Assembly: GCF_901212495.1 (NCBI RefSeq)
Contig: NZ_CAAKNY010000083.1
Location: forward strand, 4,598-19,678
Origin: Collinsella aerofaciens
GTDB taxonomy: Bacteria > Actinomycetota > Coriobacteriia > Coriobacteriales > Coriobacteriaceae
Length of the DNA: 15,081 bases
Direction: 5' to 3'
Shown here: piece by piece, positions 1-6,670 of the stretch
Numbering within the stretch: position 1 is the stretch's first letter
Layout of the letters: each line of letters starts with the position of its first letter
Made by a program: the position numbers and the translations under genes
Notes under the pieces: generated by a model
What the model was told of the DNA's origin: nothing
Seen by the model: the letters and a program-made list of their open reading frames with translations, nothing else
Database searches by the model: none

Positions 1-13
1 AAAGGAGCTATTT

Positions 14-55
14 CTCATCGACTCGTGTAAGATTTCGAGTATGCGCCTCGATGAG
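14..55 (+). other. Small inverted repeat upstream of the first gene
   Basis: CTCATCGA at 14-21 is matched by TCGATGAG at 48-55, with an inner CTCG/CGAG pair at 22-25 and 36-39. The 101 bases before the first gene hold nothing else I can name. It could be a leader hairpin or the tail of an upstream unit; there is no T-run, so it does not look like a terminator. Confidence 0.3.
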
Positions 56-101
56 CCCGTGGCGCGCTCTTTCTTTAGACGACCGATCAGGGTGATATTT
101 C

Positions 102-2543
102 GTGGCAGAGCGTCCGACATACAAGCTCAGGTTTCTCGATCCCAACAAGCGCTTTCCGGCCATGCCCGAGCAGCCTGCGGGACGCTCGTATGGCGTGGTC
201 TGGAAGCTCTTTGGTGAGGACCCGCATGAATCATGCTATGTCGTCGAATTCGTCGGTAAAAGCCATGTGTCGCTTTTGGGCTACGTGAGCGTTTCGGGTG
301 AGGTCTATAAGGTGGACTGTCCCGTTAACGAGATATCGCTGCCCGACGATCCCGACATGCAACTGATTCTTGACAAGTCCGATTCCAACATCGGTGAGAT
401 CGCGGTCAGGGGTACCGATGGGACGATGCACTCCCGGGCGCGAGTCATCGGCTCTCCCGAAGGCACCATGCGCGAACAATCCGATTGCGAGACGTGGAAT
501 TCGACGCGCAGCCTTCGCTACGGCGAGTTTATGGCCTCGATGTTCTTGCGTTACGTGATATTCGCCGATTCTGAAAACGCTGTCTCAGGCACGGCAGACG
601 GTGATGACCTTGACGAGGGTATGAAAAATGCCATCGACAAGATCAAACTTGTAAAACTCCCCGAGCCGGTTGAGGTACTGCTGGGTTTTGATTCCACACC
701 GCTGCCCGATGCAATCGAAACGTTGCTCTACCGCATTGACCATACAGATAATCCAAGTGGCATTGAGCGCTATGCCGCCGCTTTGATGGGCGAAGTCGAT
801 CTGCCTCGCCTGCGCACCATCGCGGCCAAAACCGAAATGAGCCTGGCGCGCATCGATCGCTCGAGGCTCTTCTATCTCAATTTTGACCGTAGCCTGCTGG
901 ACCAGGACGAGATTGATACCCTGTTAGCCGTCGAGTGCCGCCTGAACCGCCTATCGGGCATCCTTGAGCGTATTGGGGCAGGGTTGGGCCCCGTTGCCTC
1001 GTCGCCAAGCTTTGAGGGCTGCTCGCTCTTTGACCTATGGCATATCAGCAAGACGACAAACGACGTTCCTCGCCTGCTCGAAACGCTGTCGAATGACAAC
1101 CCGTGGGCCAAGCCGGGGACGGTTGCGTGCCAGCCGGGTGGCGAGTGGGACGTTCGCGCCCGCTTTGCACGTATCGTAGAAGCGCTCAACGTGGTCACGC
1201 GGCTCGACTACACCTATCGAGCGAACGTCGCCGAGGGCATCATGCTGGTGCGATTTGGCCGCACGGTTGTCGATGCTATGCCGCAGCGCGAATACGATGC
1301 TCAAGATGACGCCTGGCGCGAGGTGGATGAGCCTAAGCGCGCAGCATGGGCCACTGAGCATGATGCGCGTATTGCGCTTACCCTCGCGGCGGCTTGCTTT
1401 GCTTCGGGTGCTCGCATCACGCGCTGCTACGTGCAGATTGCGGCTCCCGACGGCGAGCAGGGCGAGCGCGTTGTTGAAACGTACTCCTTTGGCCGTGCGG
1501 CCTATCTGGCCGATTGCGTTTCTATCGCCAAGGATCTTGAGAGCATGGATATGGACGACATGCCCTGCAAGCATTTGCTCGAGAAATATGAGGCAGATGT
1601 GCCGGACATGATTGAGCCTGCGGAGGTTCACGCCCGACCACGCGATGACCATCGTCCATTGCCGCCTGCGCTTCGCGATTTGCTGCTCGCTGATACGGCT
1701 GACGAGCTTGAGGTCATGGAGGAGGACGACGATCCGTATGTCGCCCGCGTCATCGAGCTGCGCGAGCAATCCAAAGTTGACCGAGCTGGTGCTTTCGAGG
1801 GCTTTTCTCGCCTTGTCGAGGAGCTGGAAGCCAAGTGTACTGTTGCTGAGCTTTTGGCAACGGGCCCGGTGCAGACCCAGTTCTGCGACAACCAGCTGGT
1901 GCGCATGGTGCTGCCGGTGATGGAGGAGGACCGTTCCGTGCGTATCCTTCGCGCTCCCGATGCGCTGTATTTTGCCCAGCACGAGATCTGCAGCTTTTAC
2001 GCCGAGCAAGAGGACTTTGAGCGTGCGCTGCCCGAGGTGCGTCGTCTCTACGATTTGGCGCGCTCGTCCATGCAGTCTCACTTTGCCCTGGTCAACGTGC
2101 TGGCACGCTTGGAGCGTTATGACGAGATTATCGAGGTAGCGCGCCACGGCCTGCGCATTGCCAGCGACCGGCCTTCGATCGGTTACCTGTTCTATCGCCT
2201 CGCGTTTGCCTATTGGAATTGCGACCAGCTCGAGCTGGCGCTGGCATGCTATCGCCTGGTGCCGCGCGGCGAGGAGTCGGGCGGCAGTGCGCAGGAGGAA
2301 ATGCAGGGCCTTATGAACGAGATGGGCGTCATCAAACCGCCCACGTTTGAGGAGGCTGTCGAGACCATCCACAAGGCAGGTCTTGAGCTGCCGCCGGTGC
2401 CCGCCGTGACCAATCAACTCGCGGATGCCGCCGTGCAACTCGTCGATAACGGCTTCTTTTTCTTGGCGCGCGGCTGCATCTATCAAATGTGGCGCACCAT
2501 GGGCAACGACGAACTCGGCTCCCTCAACCGCTCGCTGGGGTAG
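102..2543 (+). CDS. Large hypothetical protein with C-terminal TPR-like repeats
   Basis: I do not recognise this 813-residue protein. It starts at GTG 102, with AGGG at 89-92 as a ribosome binding site. There is no signal peptide and no convincing membrane segment, so it is probably cytoplasmic. The first 600 residues are acidic and mixed alpha/beta in character, with no motif I can assign. Residues about 618-722 look like tetratricopeptide-type helical pairs: alternating Ala/Leu/Tyr helices such as the segments around ALYFAQHEICSFYAEQ, FALVNVLARLERYDEII and YLFYRLAFAYWNCDQLELA. TPR regions normally mediate protein-protein contacts, so a scaffold or adaptor role is possible, but that is inference. 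It stands alone, is followed by a repeat-rich gap, and gives no operon clue. Confidence 0.8.
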   Translation: MAERPTYKLRFLDPNKRFPAMPEQPAGRSYGVVWKLFGEDPHESCYVVEFVGKSHVSLLGYVSVSGEVYKVDCPVNEISLPDDPDMQLILDKSDSNIGEIAVRGTDGTMHSRARVIGSPEGTMREQSDCETWNSTRSLRYGEFMASMFLRYVIFADSENAVSGTADGDDLDEGMKNAIDKIKLVKLPEPVEVLLGFDSTPLPDAIETLLYRIDHTDNPSGIERYAAALMGEVDLPRLRTIAAKTEMSLARIDRSRLFYLNFDRSLLDQDEIDTLLAVECRLNRLSGILERIGAGLGPVASSPSFEGCSLFDLWHISKTTNDVPRLLETLSNDNPWAKPGTVACQPGGEWDVRARFARIVEALNVVTRLDYTYRANVAEGIMLVRFGRTVVDAMPQREYDAQDDAWREVDEPKRAAWATEHDARIALTLAAACFASGARITRCYVQIAAPDGEQGERVVETYSFGRAAYLADCVSIAKDLESMDMDDMPCKHLLEKYEADVPDMIEPAEVHARPRDDHRPLPPALRDLLLADTADELEVMEEDDDPYVARVIELREQSKVDRAGAFEGFSRLVEELEAKCTVAELLATGPVQTQFCDNQLVRMVLPVMEEDRSVRILRAPDALYFAQHEICSFYAEQEDFERALPEVRRLYDLARSSMQSHFALVNVLARLERYDEIIEVARHGLRIASDRPSIGYLFYRLAFAYWNCDQLELALACYRLVPRGEESGGSAQEEMQGLMNEMGVIKPPTFEEAVETIHKAGLELPPVPAVTNQLADAAVQLVDNGFFFLARGCIYQMWRTMGNDELGSLNRSLG

Positions 2544-2555
2544 GGGGCAGTCTGT

Positions 2556-2654
2556 AGATGTTACAGATTGAGACATTTGCGGATGGCGCCGGCTATTTGT
2601 CTAAATCTGTAACATCTGGACGAAGATTCGGCCTGTACCTGTTACAGATTGAGA
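2556..2654. repeat. 20-bp inverted repeat plus a third copy of its core
   Basis: Positions 2556-2575 and 2598-2617 are inverted copies of each other with one mismatch in 20 (core TGTTACAGATTGAGA), separated by a 22-base GC-rich centre. The same 15-base core occurs again in direct orientation at 2640-2654. The hairpin lies just past the stop of the preceding gene, but no T-run follows, so it is not a standard rho-independent terminator. It resembles a REP-like intergenic repeat or a protein-binding site. The stretch 2655-2705 shows nothing further. Confidence 0.75.
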
Positions 2655-2705
2655 TGATTGGCTGAGACGTCTACTGGCAAATTGGAATCGCTTCATAATT
2701 CCCCC

Positions 2706-2734
2706 TTGCCCATCTTCGACTGTTTGGTTACTAT
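2706..2734 (+). promoter_or_regulatory. Probable promoter of tRNA-Ser
   Basis: TTGCCC (2706-2711) and TACTAT (2729-2734) are separated by 17 bases and fit a sigma-70 type -35/-10 pair (4 of 6 each). Transcription would start near 2741, a few bases before the mature tRNA 5' end at 2749, as is usual for tRNA genes. Confidence 0.55.
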
Positions 2735-2748
2735 AGAACGGCTGTTAC

Positions 2749-2839
2749 GGAGAGCTGACCGAGAGGCCGAAGGTGCTCGCCTGCTAAGCGAGTATGCCCC
2801 AAAAGGGCATCTGGGGTTCGAATCCCCAGCTCTCCGCCA
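2749..2839 (+). tRNA. tRNA-Ser (anticodon GCU)
   Basis: A complete class II tRNA can be folded. The acceptor stem is GGAGAGC (2749-2755) with GCTCTCC (2829-2835), discriminator G and an encoded CCA at 2837-2839. The anticodon stem CTCGC/GCGAG encloses the loop CTGCTAA, giving anticodon GCU, which reads serine AGC/AGU codons. The long variable arm (ATGCCC/GGGCAT) is typical of tRNA-Ser. The T arm is TGGGG-TTCGAAT-CCCCA. It has its own promoter and terminator, so it is a monocistronic tRNA unit. Confidence 0.97.
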
Positions 2840-2853
2840 GTAAGACTTTAAAG

Positions 2854-2879
2854 AAGGGTTCCGAAAGGGACCCTTTTTT
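2854..2879 (+). terminator. Rho-independent terminator of tRNA-Ser
   Basis: A 9-bp stem AAGGGTTCC (2854-2862) / GGGACCCTT (2867-2875), with one T-G pair and a GAAA tetraloop, runs directly into a T-run (2874-2879). It lies 14 bases after the tRNA CCA end. Confidence 0.9.
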
Positions 2880-2893
2880 AGTTGAACCACGTT

Positions 2894-3029
2894 AGCTGGG
2901 GATTCGAACCCGAGAGGGCACGGGCGTTAAACAAACGCGAATGCGTTTGTAGCCCGTGGGCGAAAAGCCGCTAGGCTTTGAAGCCGGAGGGCATGCGTAG
3001 CATGCCCGGACATCCCCAGCTCTCCGCCA
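2894..3029. repeat. tRNA-derived, hairpin-rich intergenic element
   Basis: The element is closed by a perfect 10-bp inverted repeat, AGCTGGGGAT (2894-2903) and ATCCCCAGCT (3012-3021). Both ends match the T-arm/acceptor region of the adjacent tRNA-Ser: the left end 2894-2911 is the reverse complement of the T-loop side (GGGTTCGAATCCCCAGCT), and the right end continues as the true tRNA 3' end through CCA at 3029. Inside are three hairpins. The first is CACGGGC/GCCCGTG (2919-2925/2952-2958), topped by ACAAACGC-GAAT-GCGTTTGT (2931-2950). The second is AAAGCC-GCTA-GGCTTT (2964-2979). The third is GGGCATGC-GTA-GCATGCCC (2989-3007). The whole can fold as a four-way junction on either strand. It could be a small non-autonomous repeat, a tRNA pseudogene remnant or a structured RNA. 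Confidence 0.8.
3012..3029 (+). repeat. Second copy of the tRNA-Ser 3' end (att-like direct repeat)
   Basis: Positions 3012-3029 repeat the last 18 bases of the tRNA gene (2822-2839) exactly, from the T-arm 3' strand through CCA. The similarity continues into the flank (GTATGACTT against GTAAGACTT). The offset is 190 bases. Duplication of a tRNA 3' end is the usual footprint of integration into a tRNA gene, but only about 190 bp lies between the copies and no integrase is present. Confidence 0.8.
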
Positions 3030-3043
3030 GTATGACTTGAAAG

Positions 3044-3069
3044 AAGGGTCCCATTTGGGGCCCTTTTTT
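3044..3069 (+). terminator. Second, duplicated rho-independent terminator
   Basis: AAGGGTCCC (3044-3052) pairs with GGGGCCCTT (3057-3065) around an ATTT loop and runs into a T-run to 3069. It sits the same distance after the duplicated tRNA 3' end as the first terminator sits after the real tRNA, so the terminator was duplicated with the tRNA tail. Stem pairing is kept despite base changes in the loop and stem. Confidence 0.85.
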
Positions 3070-3085
3070 GGTGCGGAGAAAGGAG

Positions 3086-3102
3086 GCTGGGGATTCGAAC
3101 CC
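3086..3102 (-). repeat. Third tRNA T-arm fragment, inverted
   Basis: GCTGGGGATTCGAACCC at 3086-3102 is identical to 2895-2911 and is the reverse complement of the tRNA-Ser T-arm 3' half. Each of the two inverted fragments lies shortly after one of the two duplicated terminators, so the layout tRNA tail, terminator, inverted T-arm occurs twice in a row. Confidence 0.75.
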
Positions 3103-3104
3103 TC

Positions 3105-3137
3105 AAAAAATGAGGCGCCCCGTTGGACGCCTCATTT
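3105..3137 (-). terminator. Rho-independent terminator of the carboxypeptidase gene
   Basis: Read on the minus strand, AAATGAGGCG (3137-3128) and CGCCTCATTT (3117-3108) form a perfect 10-bp stem with a 10-base loop, followed by a run of six T (3110-3105). It lies 25 bases past the stop codon of the minus-strand gene. Confidence 0.88.
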
Positions 3138-3162
3138 GGTTCGATGTGATAACGCTTTGGCC

Positions 3163-4539
3163 CTACACCTCAGGAGCCTTGGCTACGGTTTCGCTCTCGG
3201 CTGTGAGCGGGCGGTTGTCGATGCGGCGGCCCAGGCGGTCGAGCTTCACGAGCAGCCACTCGATGGGATTGGGCCCCGTTCCTTCCTCGTCGGCGACCAG
3301 ATCCATGACGGCGATCTTGGTGCCGTCCTGCTTCAACGTAACGCTGCCCACCTTGTCGCCAACATGCACCGTGCCCGAAAGGTCATCGTAGCTAACCTTT
3401 TCGGTCACTTTGCCGGCGAGTGAGAACGCCGTTGCCCGTGCGTCGGGGTCGGCGAGCGTGGCGTCGATCGTCTTGTCCGTCCAATCTGTCTGGCTAATGC
3501 GTGCCATGAGCGGGTTGCCGTTGGCGGTCTTCTCCTGTGTATTGGCGATCGCGACCGTGACCTTGTGGCCGTAGTACCAGTTGGCAAGGGTGGCGGTATC
3601 GGTAAAGCGCTGGTCGGTGGTGGTGGAGTTCAAAATAACGGTGTAGATCTCGTCGCCGTCGCGGTTGTAGGCGCTCGTAAAGCAATAGCCCGCGTCGTCG
3701 GTGGTGCCGGTCTTGCCGCCAATGTTTCCGTCCTGACCGAGCAAAACGTTGTGCGTGTCCATGGAATGCGAATGGTCTGAGCCATCGGCGCCCGCGACCT
3801 CAATCCAAGAATCCTCGCTCGCGACGACTTTACGAATCGTATCGTTTTTCATGGCCTCCTGCATCATCAGTGCCACGTCATGTGCTGTTGAGTGCATGTC
3901 GCCGGCCCACTCATCAAAGTCTAGACCGTGTGGGTTCTCAAAGACCGTGCCGGTGCAGCCGAGCTTCTTGGCGCGCTCGTTCATGGCCTTCACAAAGGTC
4001 GCCTCGGCGTCTTTGGTCTTGGGGTCGATCTTTTTGCCAACGTACTCGGCAAGCGCGATAGCGGCGTCGTTGCCCGAGGGGATCAGCAGGCCGCGTAGTG
4101 CCTGCTCCACGGTGAGCTCGTCGCCTTCGAGCAGACCGGCAGTCGAGTTGCCTACGGTGGCGGCAGCGTTGCTCACCGTGACCCTCTCGTCCATCTTGCA
4201 GTTTTCGACGGTTAGGATTGCGGTCATGACCTTGGTGATCGAGGCAATCTTGACCTGCTCATCGGCGCCGCGGGCATAGTAGACGGTGCCGTCTTTGCCC
4301 ATGACGAGGGCATTGGTCGCATCGATATCGGGCAGGTTTTCGGCCGTGATGCCGCGCGCATCGGCGGTTTTGCCGCAAACAATGTCGGTCGTGAGTACTT
4401 GGGCACCGGCAACAGCAGGTACGCCAGCGGCAAGGGCGATGGCGCAGGCAAAGCCGGCGGCAAGCTGGGCGGAGCGCTTTGCAAAAGAGGTGAGGGACTT
4501 CACAGATTTCGCTTTCGACGGGATGGTCTCTTCTGACAC
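3163..4539 (-). CDS. D-alanyl-D-alanine carboxypeptidase (PBP5-like, peptidase S11)
   Basis: It removes the terminal D-Ala from peptidoglycan pentapeptides outside the membrane. Counted from GTG 4539 (458 residues), the N-terminus has a signal peptide: charged start, hydrophobic residues about 24-40, and a likely cut after VAGA near 46. The three penicillin-binding motifs are complete: SITK (S100 nucleophile, K103), SGN (155-157) and KTG (276-278). The C-terminal 130 residues fit the PBP5 beta-rich domain, and the end carries an amphipathic stretch (PIEWLLVKLDRLGRRI) that may hold it to the membrane. The frame opens at TTG 4614, but that adds an unlikely Cys-rich leader. GTG 4539 and GTG 4503 are better; 4503 also gives a classical signal peptide. 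It diverges from a VanRS-like pair, which may control it. Confidence 0.9.
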   Translation of the reverse strand: MSEETIPSKAKSVKSLTSFAKRSAQLAAGFACAIALAAGVPAVAGAQVLTTDIVCGKTADARGITAENLPDIDATNALVMGKDGTVYYARGADEQVKIASITKVMTAILTVENCKMDERVTVSNAAATVGNSTAGLLEGDELTVEQALRGLLIPSGNDAAIALAEYVGKKIDPKTKDAEATFVKAMNERAKKLGCTGTVFENPHGLDFDEWAGDMHSTAHDVALMMQEAMKNDTIRKVVASEDSWIEVAGADGSDHSHSMDTHNVLLGQDGNIGGKTGTTDDAGYCFTSAYNRDGDEIYTVILNSTTTDQRFTDTATLANWYYGHKVTVAIANTQEKTANGNPLMARISQTDWTDKTIDATLADPDARATAFSLAGKVTEKVSYDDLSGTVHVGDKVGSVTLKQDGTKIAVMDLVADEEGTGPNPIEWLLVKLDRLGRRIDNRPLTAESETVAKAPEV

Positions 4540-4700
4540 TAAAGTATATCGTTTGCCGGCGACGACGATCGTTGCGTGCGCGCATGGCCCGCATTCGTGC
4601 TCGAACGGGCGCAAGGGTGCTTAAGGTCGACTTAATCGCCCGCGCTTGTTGTGTGTGGCGGGCGCCGTCTCGGGCATAATGGAGCGCGAGAGGAGCACGC
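4540..4700. promoter_or_regulatory. Divergent promoter region between carboxypeptidase and response regulator
   Basis: The 161-base gap must hold promoters for both directions. On the minus strand TATACT (4548-4543) is a good -10 without a clear -35. On the plus strand CATAAT (4675-4680) is a good -10, again with only weak -35 candidates. Between them are the inverted repeat TTAAG-GTCGA-CTTAA (4621-4635) and the palindrome ACGATCGT (4565-4572), the latter lying in the spacer/-35 zone of the minus-strand promoter. Weak -35 boxes and nearby symmetric sites suit activator-dependent promoters, perhaps served by the adjacent regulator, but this is inference. Confidence 0.45.
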
Positions 4701-5396
4701 ATGAACGAGCGCATACTGGTAGTTGATGACGAGAAGGCCATCGCCGACCTGGTTGGTATCTACCTTACAAAGGAGGGCTTTGACGTCCAGATCGCCTACA
4801 GCGGGGCCGATGCGGCCAAGGCAATTCTGGAGCAAGAGTTTGACCTGGCACTGCTCGATGTCATGCTGCCCGATATCGATGGTTTCGAGCTGCTGCGTAC
4901 CATCCGTGTTAGCCATACCTATCCCGTAATTATGTTGACGGCACGCGATGCCCAGCAGGATAAGATCGAAGGCCTTTCTCTTGGCGCGGACGATTACGTG
5001 GTCAAGCCGTTCCGCCCGCTGGAGCTCATCGCGCGCGTTCATGCTCAGTTGCGCCGCTACACCAGCTACGGTAGCCGCGCGCAGGCAACCGAGTTGCCGA
5101 CCCTCCAGCTCGATGGCCTCGAGATCAACCGTGACGCTCGCTCCGTGACGGTGGACGGTGCGCCGGTGCGCCTTACGCCCATCGAGTATTCCATCTTGCT
5201 GTATCTGGCCGAGCATCGCGGCAGCGTAGTGCCCGTGGAGGACCTGTTCCGCGCGGTGTGGAACGAGGACTTTATGCCCGGCTCCAACAATACGGTGATG
5301 GTGCACATTCGTCACCTGCGCGAAAAGATCGGTGACGACGCTCAGAAGCCGCGTTTTATCAAAAACGTTTGGGGCGTCGGCTATATCATTGAATAA
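4701..5396 (+). CDS. VanR-like OmpR/PhoB-family response regulator
   Basis: A 231-residue DNA-binding response regulator. Receiver domain residues 1-120: acidic pair D9/D10, phospho-acceptor D53 in LLDVMLPD, T80 and K102 in VVKPFRP. Residues about 135-231 form an OmpR-type winged helix. Several stretches match what I know of enterococcal VanR closely: HTYPVIMLT, KPFRPLELIARVHAQLRRY, SNNTVMVHIRHLREKIGDD and WGVGYIIE. It starts at ATG 4701 with a GAGAGGAG ribosome binding site just upstream. The partner kinase follows 25 bases after the stop, so the two form an operon. The likely target is the divergent carboxypeptidase gene and its own promoter. VanR-like does not by itself mean glycopeptide resistance: no vanH/A/X genes are in the window. 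Confidence 0.93.
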   Translation: MNERILVVDDEKAIADLVGIYLTKEGFDVQIAYSGADAAKAILEQEFDLALLDVMLPDIDGFELLRTIRVSHTYPVIMLTARDAQQDKIEGLSLGADDYVVKPFRPLELIARVHAQLRRYTSYGSRAQATELPTLQLDGLEINRDARSVTVDGAPVRLTPIEYSILLYLAEHRGSVVPVEDLFRAVWNEDFMPGSNNTVMVHIRHLREKIGDDAQKPRFIKNVWGVGYIIE

Positions 5397-5421
5397 CGCC
5401 TTTGTTTGCGAGGACATGGAC

Positions 5422-6660
5422 ATGACAAAAGACGATAAGCAGGCGTTTGAGGTGCCCGATCGGCTCTTTGAATATATAGGAGCGGTCGTCGATAATCGCG
5501 TGCTTGCGACGGTGCTGTTCTTTTTGCTGAGTCTGCTGCTGATCGGCATTGATAACATCGCCGGTATCTTGGCGGCGCTACTCATCGGCTTCTTGCTGAT
5601 CGATCGCTTTGAAATCGTGCGTCGTTGTGTCGTGATCGGCGGTGCCGCGTGGGCCATGACGCTGGCGATCGGTACCATGGCACTCGGTGGCATTGAGGGA
5701 CCGGCGCTGTTCGATGCCGGCTTTGTATTCAACATGCTTGGCTTTGTCTTGGCGCTCGCCGTATGCGTCCTGTTCTTTTGCGGCCGCGCCCTGTACTACC
5801 AGGGCTATGAGCAGGGTGAGCGGCATTCCGACCGCGTGCTTGCCGCCCGTATTCAGGATCGCCTGATCGATCATCCCGACGCGTGGGACAACATCGACGG
5901 CGACTTCCTGGAGGTCGAGGGTGTGCTCAACCGTGTGCGCGATCGCGAGCGCAAAGTCCAGCAAGCCCTGCGTGACGAGTCACATCGCAAGGACGATTTG
6001 GTCACATACTTGGCGCATGACCTGCGCACGCCGCTTGCCAGCGTGGTGGGCTACCTTTCGCTGTTGCAGGAGGCGCCTGACCTGCCGGTTGAGCAGCGCG
6101 CGCATTTTACGGACGTTGCGCTCGACAAGGCGCACCGACTCGACGCGCTTATTGAGGAGTTCTTTGATATCACGCGCTTTGACTTCCACGATATTGTGCT
6201 CACGCGCGGCTACGTCGACCTGGGATTGCTGCTGGCGCAGGTCGCCGATGAGTTCTATCCCATTCTCAACGAGCAGCACAAAGATGTCCACGTTGATGTG
6301 CGTGAGGACCTGACGGTGCTCGTAGATGGCGACAAGATGGCTCGCGTGTTCAACAACATCATGAAAAATGCCATCGCCTATAGCTACGAAGGATCGACCA
6401 TCACGATTGAGGCTGGGCGCCAAGATGACGGTGGCGTGCGAATTCGCTTTATCAATCAGGGTGATCCGATTCCGGCGGCTAAGCTCAAGGTGATCTTTGA
6501 GAAGTTCTATCGCCTGGATGCGGCGCGTGCGACCAATCGCGGTGGTGCCGGTCTGGGCCTTGCCATCGCCAAGGAGATTGTCGCGGCACACGGCGGTACC
6601 GTTGCGTGTGAATCGACGCCCGAGCACACGATATTCACCATCGAGCTGCCCGCCGCATAG
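5422..6660 (+). CDS. VanS-like sensor histidine kinase with multi-pass membrane sensor
   Basis: A 412-residue membrane kinase and partner of the regulator upstream. The start is ATG 5422, because GAGGA at 5410-5414 is 7 bases away; ATG 5416 is too close. Hydrophobic segments at about 26-43, 47-60, 69-88 and 99-120 suggest four membrane passes with very short external loops. The HisKA domain has H199 in YLAHDLRTPL. The ATPase domain has the N box (NNIMKNAIAY, 311-320), F box (FEKFYRLD, 359-366) and G2 box (GGAGLGLAI, 374-382). The G1 box is the reduced form NQGDPIP rather than DxGxGI, as in VanS. From residue 190 on, the match to VanS is strong (LASVVGYLSLLQEAPDLPV, LDKAHRLDALIEEFFDITR). The sensor part does not match VanS. 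Confidence 0.93.
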   Translation: MTKDDKQAFEVPDRLFEYIGAVVDNRVLATVLFFLLSLLLIGIDNIAGILAALLIGFLLIDRFEIVRRCVVIGGAAWAMTLAIGTMALGGIEGPALFDAGFVFNMLGFVLALAVCVLFFCGRALYYQGYEQGERHSDRVLAARIQDRLIDHPDAWDNIDGDFLEVEGVLNRVRDRERKVQQALRDESHRKDDLVTYLAHDLRTPLASVVGYLSLLQEAPDLPVEQRAHFTDVALDKAHRLDALIEEFFDITRFDFHDIVLTRGYVDLGLLLAQVADEFYPILNEQHKDVHVDVREDLTVLVDGDKMARVFNNIMKNAIAYSYEGSTITIEAGRQDDGGVRIRFINQGDPIPAAKLKVIFEKFYRLDAARATNRGGAGLGLAIAKEIVAAHGGTVACESTPEHTIFTIELPAA

Positions 6661-6670
6661 TCAGCGTGCC

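Noticed and set aside
1035..2576. A 513-codon minus-strand frame over the first gene
   Set aside because: The composition (Arg/His/Leu-rich, no motifs) is typical of a shadow frame, and the plus-strand frame has a better start and TPR-like pattern.
2556..2654. A CRISPR array from the three repeated cores
   Set aside because: Only three copies, in mixed orientation, with unequal spacing and no cas genes.
2658..2843. Short frames overlapping tRNA-Ser on both strands
   Set aside because: They run through a clear tRNA gene and its promoter.
2749..3029. An integrated prophage or genomic island at the tRNA
   Set aside because: The direct repeats are att-like, but only about 190 bp lies between them, with no integrase or cargo gene. 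Kept only as a possible scar.
3037..3423. A plus-strand 128-codon frame opposite the carboxypeptidase 3' end
   Set aside because: It runs through a terminator and antisense to a gene with full PBP motifs.
4540..4614. The 25 extra N-terminal codons of the carboxypeptidase from TTG 4614
   Set aside because: The start is TTG without a ribosome binding site, the added residues are Cys/His-rich and would precede a normal signal peptide, and they overlap the likely promoter.
4632..5735. Minus-strand frames opposite the VanRS-like genes, the pstB region (6635-7645) and the PhoR-like gene (8442-9773)
   Set aside because: All are antisense to genes with complete family motifs and show no motifs of their own.
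4701..6660. A vancomycin resistance operon
   Set aside because: Only VanRS-like signalling genes are present; no vanH, D-Ala-D-Lac/Ser ligase or vanX homologue occurs in the window.
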